NCBI GenBank assembly: GCA_003223675.1
Contig: QHVW01000238.1
Span: 1 to 10,090, forward strand
Reading direction: 5' to 3'
Length of the DNA stretch: 10,090 nucleotides
DNA from: Acidobacteriota bacterium
Lineage (GTDB): Bacteria > Acidobacteriota > Thermoanaerobaculia > Multivoradales > UBA5704
Both the position numbers and the translations under genes were made by a program. Below, one piece after another: positions 1-5,813 of this stretch; the first letter of the stretch is position 1; the number at the start of each line of letters is the position of its first letter. The notes under the pieces are model-generated. The model was not told the DNA's origin. It did no database searches and saw nothing but the letters and a program-made list of their open reading frames with translations.

Positions 1-165
1 CAGGCCCACGCCGTGATGGCCGCGGAGCTGGCGGATCTCTGGGAAGGCCGGCAATTCCACGAGGACGTCGACCTCGAGTGGTTCTCCTCTCTCTGGATGG
101 CCCACAACGACGCCCGCAACTTCGTCGTCTTCGGCGATCCGGCGGTGAAGCTGGCCGTTCTGTAG
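1..165 (+). CDS. C-terminal end of a probable CHAT/caspase-like peptidase (5' end outside window)
   Basis: The frame is open from the first base and stops at TAG 163-165, leaving 54 C-terminal residues. The tail contains NFVVFGDPAVKLAVL. CHAT and other caspase-fold (clan CD) bacterial proteins often end with a similar segment: an asparagine or tryptophan, a hydrophobic strand, then GDP and a short hydrophobic end, preceded by a helix like the one seen here (AVMAAELADLWEG). The catalytic His/Cys region would lie upstream and cannot be seen, so the family call rests on this tail only. It is supported by context, because the last gene in the window starts as another CHAT-type protein. A gene of unrelated family remains possible. 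A 91-nt gap separates it from the PP2C gene. Confidence 0.55.
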   Translation, partial: QAHAVMAAELADLWEGRQFHEDVDLEWFSSLWMAHNDARNFVVFGDPAVKLAVL

Positions 166-229
166 CCCTCTCTCCCCTGGCCCCATTTCCCGCCTCTTCT
201 CGCGTTCATCAGCAAGCAGTGACAGGTGA

Positions 230-243
230 CCGGGAGATCCCGG
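230..243. repeat. 14-nt inverted repeat just upstream of the PP2C ribosome binding site
   Basis: CCGGGA-GA-TCCCGG is a perfect inverted repeat. It can fold as a 5-bp GC stem with an AGAT loop, or act as a palindromic protein site. It ends two bases before the AGGAGG at 245-250, so a hairpin here could limit ribosome access to the first gene after the gap. A tandem GTGAC pair (219-223 and 226-230) abuts it. No clear -35/-10 promoter can be picked out in the 166-256 gap. Short GC palindromes are common by chance in DNA of this composition. Confidence 0.3.
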
Positions 244-256
244 CAGGAGGCGTGGA

Positions 257-1102
257 GTGGATTCAGGGGTTGTGTCTTCCCCCGCGGCCGGCCTCGCGAT
301 CGAGGTGAACGTCCTCTCGGTCTGCGGTCCGGTGCGGGACGAAAACCAGGACGCGGCCGTGGCCTGGCGCGGCGAGGGGGGGGAGGCGGTGCTGATCGTC
401 GCCGACGGGATGGGTGGGCACGCGGCCGGACGCGAGGCGGCCGAGATCGTCGTCCGCGCGGCGCTCGACACTTTGCGGAACGGGGAAGGGCGGGATTGGG
501 ACGCCACGTTGCGCCAGGCGTTCGCGGACGCTCAGGAGGCGGTGCGGGCGGCGCAGGGGGCGAGCGGGACGGAGCTGGCGGGGATGGGAGCGACGGCGGT
601 GGTGGCGGTGATCGGTGGCGGACCGCGCGGTCCCGTCCTGCACCTCGCCCACGTGGGCGACAGCCGAGCCTACCTCTACCGCGGCCGTTCGCTCCTCCGG
701 CTGACGGCCGACCACTCGCTGGTCGGGCAGATGGTGCGCGACGGCTGGCTGCGGGAGGACGAGGCCTTCGGCCATCCGGACAGCAACGTCATCCAGCGCG
801 CCGTCGGCCAGCGGGCGCCGCTCGAGCCGGAGCTCCAGCCCCCCCTGCCGCTCGCTCCCGGCGATCTCATCCTGCTGTCGTCGGACGGCCTGCACGGCGC
901 TCTCCCGGACGCCGAGATCGCGGCGGTGGCCGCGCGCGCGGGCTCCGCGATCGAGATCTGCCAGCGCCTGCTGGACGCGGCGCTCGCCGCCCAGAGCCAG
1001 GACAACATCACGGTCGGCTGCATGCGGCTGCCGGATCGCGGCCAGCGCCGCATCACCCGCGTGGAGACCGTGCCGCCGACTCCCGAAGGAGACCCCACGT
1101 GA
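257..1102 (+). CDS. PP2C-family (PPM) Ser/Thr protein phosphatase
   Basis: A 281-aa soluble protein phosphatase that would remove phosphate from Ser/Thr residues, the eraser for the two kinases downstream. The PPM motifs appear in order: RDENQDA (residues 27-33), VADGMGGHAAG with metal-ligand Asp50, HVGDSRAYL with Asp135, SSDGL with Asp210, and QDNITV with Asp249. The Asp residues matching the di-manganese site in PstP/Stp-type enzymes are present, so it should be active. Length is close to the catalytic core of the family, with no TM segment or extra domain. The start is GTG 257, chosen because AGGAGG (245-250) lies 6 nt upstream; GTG 272 is in frame but has no comparable site. It overlaps the next gene by 4 nt (GTGA), indicating translational coupling with the FHA/zinc-ribbon protein. 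Confidence 0.93.
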   Translation: MDSGVVSSPAAGLAIEVNVLSVCGPVRDENQDAAVAWRGEGGEAVLIVADGMGGHAAGREAAEIVVRAALDTLRNGEGRDWDATLRQAFADAQEAVRAAQGASGTELAGMGATAVVAVIGGGPRGPVLHLAHVGDSRAYLYRGRSLLRLTADHSLVGQMVRDGWLREDEAFGHPDSNVIQRAVGQRAPLEPELQPPLPLAPGDLILLSSDGLHGALPDAEIAAVAARAGSAIEICQRLLDAALAAQSQDNITVGCMRLPDRGQRRITRVETVPPTPEGDPT

Positions 1103-1914
1103 TCGAATGCACGAGCTGCCACACCCTCAACCCCGACGCGGAGGCGGCGTGCCTGATGTGCGGCATCCCCCTGCCTTCGGCGCTCCCCTCCGCCGGCGGC
1201 GCGGCCCTCCGCTGCCCGGCCGGCCATCCGATCGATCCCAGTTGGCGGAGCTGCCCCTACTGCGACCGCCAGCAGGCGGCCGGCGGCACCCTGCCGGCCG
1301 GCCGCGCCACGCGGTTGGAGCCGACGGCGGCAAACTCTGCCGGCCCTCCGGGGCCCCCCGCGGGAGCGCCGCAACCGACCCGGCTCGATGGCGATTTCGG
1401 CTCGACGGCGGTGCATCCCTTCGCGCCCGCCGGGCCCCGGGCGACCCGGCTGGAGGCGACCCCCCAGGCGCAGCGCCGCACGGTGCTCGCCGAGCCGGCG
1501 CCGCCGGCGGGAAACGCCGCGGCAGGCGCGCCGGCGGTCTCCGCGGCGCCCGCGCCGCCGGCGGCGAGCCGGCCCCTGGTCGGCGTGCTCGCCGCTCCCG
1601 GCTTCGGCCCTGGCGGATCGGTGTTCCCCGTGCGGCAGGGCAAAAATCTGATCGGTAGCGACCGCGCGAGCGACGTCTGCCTAGCCGCCGACCCCAGAGT
1701 CTCGCTCGAGCACGCGCTGCTGCTCCATCGCGGCAACAGCTTCTACCTCGCCGACCGCATGTCGACCAACGGCACCTGGGTCAACGGCACGGAGGTGCCG
1801 GCGAACGGCACGGTCCTGCTGCGCGACCGGGACCGCGTCCGTTGCGGCGGGGTGGAGCTGATCTTTCTCGTCATCGAGCGCGCCGAAGGCGTCGCCGAGG
1901 CTCCCGCGGATTGA
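1099..1914 (+). CDS. Double zinc-ribbon protein with C-terminal FHA domain
   Basis: A 271-aa cytosolic adaptor. Residues 4-21 hold CTSC...CLMC, a C4 zinc ribbon. A second Cys/His cluster follows (Cys39, His43, Cys52, Cys55; ending CPYC). Residues about 60-160 are an Ala/Pro-rich linker with three [A/P]TRL[E/D] motifs (Thr71, Thr94, Thr116) and RRTVL (Thr128), which look like repeated phosphoacceptor sites. The FHA domain (about 165-260) has SLEH (Ser202-His205) and STNGTWVNG (from Ser222). The usual Gly-Arg is IGSD (Ser187), so the arginine that normally contacts phosphate is absent at the canonical place; Arg189 might substitute. FHA domains bind phosphothreonine peptides, so it may link kinase output to partners. 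Start GTG 1099 has AAGGAG (1086-1091) 7 nt upstream and overlaps the PP2C stop. A longer upstream extension of this frame is rejected because it runs inside the PP2C gene. Confidence 0.88.
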   Translation: MIECTSCHTLNPDAEAACLMCGIPLPSALPSAGGAALRCPAGHPIDPSWRSCPYCDRQQAAGGTLPAGRATRLEPTAANSAGPPGPPAGAPQPTRLDGDFGSTAVHPFAPAGPRATRLEATPQAQRRTVLAEPAPPAGNAAAGAPAVSAAPAPPAASRPLVGVLAAPGFGPGGSVFPVRQGKNLIGSDRASDVCLAADPRVSLEHALLLHRGNSFYLADRMSTNGTWVNGTEVPANGTVLLRDRDRVRCGGVELIFLVIERAEGVAEAPAD

Positions 1915-1943
1915 AACCTCATTCACCAGCAGGAGGAGAACCG

Positions 1944-2336
1944 GTGTCCACCATTCTGACCATCCGCCATCTCAACGGATCGCTCGCCGGCCGCAGCCAG
2001 CGGATCGCCTTGCAGGAAGGGCAGATCCTGCGGCTCGGCCGCGGCGAAGGAAACGATCTCAGGTTCGGCGACGCGGCCGATGACAGCGTGAGCACCATGC
2101 ACGCCGAGCTGAGCCTGCAGAACGGCAGATCGCCGTCGCCGACGGCTCGCGCATCCGCCTGGCGCGGGAGGGGCCGGAAATGCAGACCGTCCTGGAGACC
2201 GCGCCGGCCGCCGCGGCGCCGCAGGTGGCGGCCGGCACGCCGACGGTGCCCACGGGTGCCCCGGCCAAGGAGTCGGTCGGCCGCGCCACCATGCTGCGCG
2301 AGATCGACCGCGCCCGCCAGGAGGAGCGCGACGTGA
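1944..2336 (+). pseudogene. N-terminal FHA fragment, frame-disrupted from the downstream trypsin-like protease
   Basis: Starts at GTG 1944 behind a strong AGGAGGAG (1931-1938). Residues 1-61 are the first half of an FHA domain: strands ILTIRHLNG, then RLGRGEGNDLRFGD (phosphate-contact Arg33) and SVSTMHAEL (Ser50, His53), ending at LSLQNG near 2126. The frame then turns into Arg/Pro-rich shadow sequence and stops at 2336. The other reading frame, open from 2084, continues with QIAVADGSRIRLAREGPEM, which looks like the last FHA strand, and leads without a stop into the protease. The middle of the FHA, including the expected S-x-N-G-T segment, is missing from both frames. The simplest reading is a deletion of roughly 60-75 nt, not a multiple of three, in an original FHA-TM-protease gene (1944-3361). 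An assembly error is the main alternative. Confidence 0.7.
2166..2173 (+). promoter_or_regulatory. Possible internal ribosome binding site for the protease ORF
   Basis: GGGAGGGG lies 6 nt before ATG 2180, in the region where the disrupted FHA reading frame still overlaps. It could let ribosomes start or reinitiate the membrane protease independently of the FHA fragment. It is a G-rich stretch in a GC-rich gene, so it may be coincidental, and in the undisrupted gene it would have been ordinary coding sequence. Confidence 0.35.
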
Positions 2337-3361
2337 TGGCCGGACAGGTGGCCGGACAGATCGCCACCTCGCGCCGCAGCTCCGGCCTGTGGCTCGCCGT
2401 GGGGCTCGTCACGGTGCTGTTCCTGGCCGGAGGGGCGATCGGCGGCGCGATGTGGTGGAACCATCATCAGGCTGCGCAGCAGGCCGCCCAACAGGAGAAG
2501 AGCCTGGCGGCCCTGGGAAACAAGGTCGTCAACGTCTCGCAGCAGATCAACACCAACGTCTGGGCCGACGTCGAGAAGAAGGTGAGCCCGGCGGTGGTCC
2601 ACATCCGCTGTCTCTATCGCCTGCGGGTCCCGAAGATCGTCGCCGCCAACAGCACGGCGGCGTTGTCGGCAGGGGAGGTGCTGCTGTGGGAAGGGGTGAC
2701 CGGGTCCGGCGTCCTGGTCCGGCCTGGTCTGGTGCTCACGGCCAAGCACGTGGTCGAGCCCTGGAAGGTACGTTTCCGGGACTGGGACGAGCTCCAGAAG
2801 GGGGGCGCGAAAGCGGAGTACGACGAGCTCGACGTCCAGTTCGCGGGCCAGCAGCCGCTCAAGGCGACGCTGGTCGCCTCCTCGGACGAGTTCGATCTCG
2901 CGCTCATCCAGATCCAGCCCACCGCCGCGCACGAGGTGCCGGTCGCCGCCTCGAACAACGCGGTCCGGGTGACCGACCGCATCGCGGTCATCAGCTATCC
3001 GGCCAACCTCGGGGAACGGCCCTCGCAAGTCAGGAATCTCAGCGGCTTCGGCGCCGACTTCTCGCGGATCACCGAGGTGACACCGACCTTCGTCACCGGC
3101 ACCGTCACCCATCCGCTCACCGGCAGCACCGGCGCCAATTACGTGGTTTTCGACGCCGCGGTGACGCACGGCAGCAGCGGCGGCGCGGTGGTCAACGACA
3201 AGGGCGAGCTGATCGGCATCGTCTCCCAACAGTTCCAGCAAGCGAAATCGATCAACGTGCAGGGCCAGGAGATCGAGATCAATGACGTGGTGAGCGCCGG
3301 CAACATGGCGGTCAGCCCGGACGACATCCGATCCTTCCTGCGCAGCCGCGGCGTGGTGTAA
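2180..3361 (+). CDS. Membrane-anchored trypsin-like (S1C/HtrA-type) serine protease, probably formerly FHA-fused
   Basis: A 393-aa protein if started at ATG 2180. Residues 1-66 are a charged cytosolic linker ending in SRRS. One TM helix (about 70-92) follows, with the positive charges before it predicting N-inside and protease-outside topology. The extracytoplasmic part has a short Gln-rich segment and a trypsin-fold domain with a full triad: His190 in VLTAKHVV, Asp239 in FDLALI, Ser333 in THGSSGGAV, followed by GELIGIVSQ. This resembles the HtrA/DegP catalytic arrangement, but I see no PDZ domain. The coding frame extends upstream of 2180 (open from 2084) with FHA-like sequence, so the native protein was probably an FHA-TM-protease of about 490 aa starting at GTG 1944, now broken by an indel. 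As it stands, the protease could still be made from the internal start. The next gene begins 21 nt after its stop. Confidence 0.85.
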   Translation: MQTVLETAPAAAAPQVAAGTPTVPTGAPAKESVGRATMLREIDRARQEERDVMAGQVAGQIATSRRSSGLWLAVGLVTVLFLAGGAIGGAMWWNHHQAAQQAAQQEKSLAALGNKVVNVSQQINTNVWADVEKKVSPAVVHIRCLYRLRVPKIVAANSTAALSAGEVLLWEGVTGSGVLVRPGLVLTAKHVVEPWKVRFRDWDELQKGGAKAEYDELDVQFAGQQPLKATLVASSDEFDLALIQIQPTAAHEVPVAASNNAVRVTDRIAVISYPANLGERPSQVRNLSGFGADFSRITEVTPTFVTGTVTHPLTGSTGANYVVFDAAVTHGSSGGAVVNDKGELIGIVSQQFQQAKSINVQGQEIEINDVVSAGNMAVSPDDIRSFLRSRGVV

Positions 3362-3382
3362 CGCGGGACGGACGAGGCGGCG

Positions 3383-4567
3383 ATGGACTACCGGATCCTT
3401 GCGCGGCTGCCGAGCGGCGGCTTCTCGGAGATCTTCGAGGTCGAGGACGCGGCCGGCGCCCTGCCGGAGCGGCTGATCCTGAAGCGTCTCAACGCCGAGA
3501 TGAGCGCGCTGCCGGCGGTCCGCGCCGCCTTCGCCGAAGAGGCGCGGATGCTGCGCGAGCTCCGCCATCCGAACGTCGTCACCTTCCGCCGCTGCCATTT
3601 CGATCCGCAGCAGCGCGTCTGCCTTCTGATGGAAAAGGTCCAGGGCGAGCCGCTCGATGCCTGGGTGCGCCGCCACGTCGACGCTCCCGAACGGGCGCTC
3701 GACCTGTTCGACCAGGTGCTCGGCGCGGTCGACTACCTTCATCATCGCGCCTCTCCCTTCCTGCATCTCGATCTCAAGCCCGACAACGTGCTGGTCGCCG
3801 CCTCGCCGGACGGTCCGCAGCCGGTATTGATCGATTTCGGGATCGCCCGCCGCGCGGGCGGGCAGGGGCTCAAGGCCTACACGCCTCCCTACGGCGCGCC
3901 GGAGCAGGTGGCGGGTGGAGCGCTCCACTGCGCCACCGACGTGTACGCGCTCGGACAGATGCTGGAGGAGATCCTCGCGGCTCTGCGCTCGCCGTCGCCA
4001 CGGCTCCAGGCCGTCGCCGCCCAGGCGAAAAACACCGCGCCGCAGCGGCGCTACGCCGATGCCGGCGAGATGCGGCTCGACTATCGGCGGGCGCGGCGGG
4101 CGCGGCGGGCCGTCGATCCGGTGGGGGAGCCGCCGGCGCCGCGGGCCGTGAAGCCTGGACGCGGTAGGTGGGCCGCGATCGCGGCGGGCCTGATCCTGGT
4201 GGTCGTGGCGGGAGCTGTCGCCCTGAGCCTCCGGCAGGACGGCAAGGCGACGAACGAAGCCCAGGCCCCCACCGTACCCGCGAGCCGGCCACCGGACCCG
4301 GAGGAGGCCCGCAAGCGGTTCCAGTCCCTGCAATCCCGTTTCGAAGAGACGGTGATCGACCGCCACTGTTCGCTGGCGGACCCGCTCTACCTCTCCGCCC
4401 GGGACCTCTCGGACACGCTGCCGGAGCGTTCCGAGGACGGGGCCTGGATGAAGCGAGAGCTCGACGACATGAGACGGGTCTGTCAGGCGACCGAATCGAA
4501 CGGGCCGGAGAGCGAGGCGATCATCGCCGGCCTGCGGCAGAAACATCTGGCCTACACGCAACGGTGA
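3383..4567 (+). CDS. Atypical non-RD Ser/Thr protein kinase with one TM helix and extracytoplasmic tail
   Basis: A 394-aa membrane kinase. The kinase domain spans residues 1 to about 240. The glycine loop is LPSGGFSEIF (10-18), lacking the first and third glycines of the usual GxGxxG. Lys34 (LILKRLN) is the ATP-binding lysine. The catalytic loop is HLDLKPDN (128-135), with Leu129 in place of the Arg of HRD. DFG is at 151-153 and the APE at 172-174; the activation segment between them is short, with Thr167 as its obvious threonine. Catalytic Lys and both Asp are present, so activity is likely, but non-RD kinases usually do not need activation-loop phosphorylation. After an Arg-rich stretch, a TM helix (about 263-283) leads to a roughly 110-residue outside segment with two Cys (329 and 367) that could form a disulfide. 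ATG 3383 has a modest GAGG at 3374-3377. Confidence 0.9.
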   Translation: MDYRILARLPSGGFSEIFEVEDAAGALPERLILKRLNAEMSALPAVRAAFAEEARMLRELRHPNVVTFRRCHFDPQQRVCLLMEKVQGEPLDAWVRRHVDAPERALDLFDQVLGAVDYLHHRASPFLHLDLKPDNVLVAASPDGPQPVLIDFGIARRAGGQGLKAYTPPYGAPEQVAGGALHCATDVYALGQMLEEILAALRSPSPRLQAVAAQAKNTAPQRRYADAGEMRLDYRRARRARRAVDPVGEPPAPRAVKPGRGRWAAIAAGLILVVVAGAVALSLRQDGKATNEAQAPTVPASRPPDPEEARKRFQSLQSRFEETVIDRHCSLADPLYLSARDLSDTLPERSEDGAWMKRELDDMRRVCQATESNGPESEAIIAGLRQKHLAYTQR

Positions 4568-4577
4568 GAAGGAAGGA

Positions 4578-5813
4578 ATGCCCGAGATGATGAAGACCTG
4601 GAAACCTTTCCGAAGGGCCGTTGCGGCGGTGCTGTTGGCCGGCGGCCTTTGCGGTCCCGGCCCGGCGCGGGCCATCCTCAAGAGCGCCGGCGACGAGAAA
4701 GTCGTGCTCCAGGCGGCGAAGCGTTGCGGTGCCTCGCTGTCTTCCGGAGACCGCCCTGGGGTCGAGGAGGCCCTGCTGGCGCGCGCGTGGGACGCCGGGG
4801 TGGTGGTCTGCCATGACCGGGCCGCCTCTCCCGGCCCACCCGCTTTCGCCGCGATCTGTGCCCAGCCCGGCCCTGAGGTCGCGCCGCTCTGGTGGGACCT
4901 CAAGATCGAGACGCCACGGCGCGAGGGCACCCGGGTGGCATCGGCCACCCTGCGGCTGGCGCTGAGCGACGGCCCGCCGCGGGAAGCGCCGGAGATCTTT
5001 CTGCTGGGCCCGTTCGTGCTCCCCCCCGGCGTCACGGACGCCGCGGCGCCGGCGGAGGCCTTGCGCGTGGTGACGGCTTCGCTGCGCTCCTCGCCGGCGG
5101 TTCTCGATTGGCTCCGGGGCTTGAGCTCGCGCCCGGGGCTGCTGCGCGTCCGCGCGGCGGATGCGCCGCCGGAGGCCGCCGCCGGCCCGAGCGCCTGGAG
5201 CGCCGAGATCCTGCGCATCACCGACCTGTTGATCGACGGCGACGAATGGCAGGCGCGAGAGGCGGAGGAGCGGGCGGATCGCCTGCTCCGCGATCCCCGC
5301 CTGCCCGCGGACCTCGCCGCCCGCGCCCGCGAGCTCAAGAAGAAGGCCGCCGCCAAGCTGGAGAGCGCCGCGGCCTCCAACCCTCCCGACCCGCCTGCCG
5401 CGCCTCCTCCTGCCGCGACCCCGCCTGCCGCACCGCCGGCCGCCGCGTCCGCCCGTGGCGAGGAGCCCGTGGCCGGACACCCCGACAAGGTTTTCCCCGC
5501 GCGGACGGCGGTCGCCGGCAAGGGTTTCGGGGCGGGATCGGTGGGGCAACTGCGGCTGACGCCGGAAGGGATCGCCTTCGAGCGCAAGGGGCAGGCCGCG
5601 CGGGAGTGGTCGATGAGCTGGACCGACCTGGTCTCCGCGTCCCGCGACGACGGCCTCTGGGAGAGCCCGTTCACCCTCCTCCTGGTCGAGCGTACCGGGC
5701 GCAAGCGCTACCTGTCGTTGATCGACGGCCACGGCCGCTACGTGGCCGGCGATCCCCTGCTCAACGCCATCGCGGCGGGAAAGAAAGCATTTCGCCAAGG
5801 AGAAAAGCCGTGA
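4578..5813 (+). CDS. Exported protein of unknown function with Pro/Ala linker and possible PH/GRAM-like C-terminal domain
   Basis: A 411-aa protein not recognised by family. The N-terminus is a Sec signal peptide: Lys/Arg-rich start, hydrophobic core AVAAVLLAGGL, and likely cleavage after ARA (30-32). Cys25 is not in a proper lipobox, so a lipoprotein is unlikely. The N-terminal globular part (about 33-260) has three Cys, in RCGAS, VVVCHD and AAICAQ. Its helix near 215-255 is Glu/Arg/Ala-rich. A Pro/Ala linker (about 265-295) leads to a final 110 residues whose pattern (GQLRLTPEGIAFER, then EWSMSWTDLVSA, then FTLLLVERTGRKRYLSL) resembles a bacterial PH/GRAM-like beta barrel; this is a weak pattern call. 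It lies between two receptor kinases, so it may bind or present a ligand to one. The start could be ATG 4578, 4587 or 4590; the AAGGAAGGA tract serves any of them. It overlaps the next gene by 4 nt. Confidence 0.8.
   Translation: MPEMMKTWKPFRRAVAAVLLAGGLCGPGPARAILKSAGDEKVVLQAAKRCGASLSSGDRPGVEEALLARAWDAGVVVCHDRAASPGPPAFAAICAQPGPEVAPLWWDLKIETPRREGTRVASATLRLALSDGPPREAPEIFLLGPFVLPPGVTDAAAPAEALRVVTASLRSSPAVLDWLRGLSSRPGLLRVRAADAPPEAAAGPSAWSAEILRITDLLIDGDEWQAREAEERADRLLRDPRLPADLAARARELKKKAAAKLESAAASNPPDPPAAPPPAATPPAAPPAAASARGEEPVAGHPDKVFPARTAVAGKGFGAGSVGQLRLTPEGIAFERKGQAAREWSMSWTDLVSASRDDGLWESPFTLLLVERTGRKRYLSLIDGHGRYVAGDPLLNAIAAGKKAFRQGEKP

Noticed and set aside
226..1098. Upstream extension of the zinc-ribbon/FHA frame from ATG 226
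   Set aside because: It would run through the whole PP2C gene in another frame with Arg/Gly-rich sequence. The GTG 1099 start has a proper ribosome binding site and the zinc ribbon begins there.
1919..5704. Very long open frame on the - strand (about 1260 codons)
   Set aside because: It lies antisense to well-recognised FHA, protease, kinase and exported protein genes. Its translation is Arg/Gly/His-rich without domains, as expected for the complement of high-GC coding DNA.
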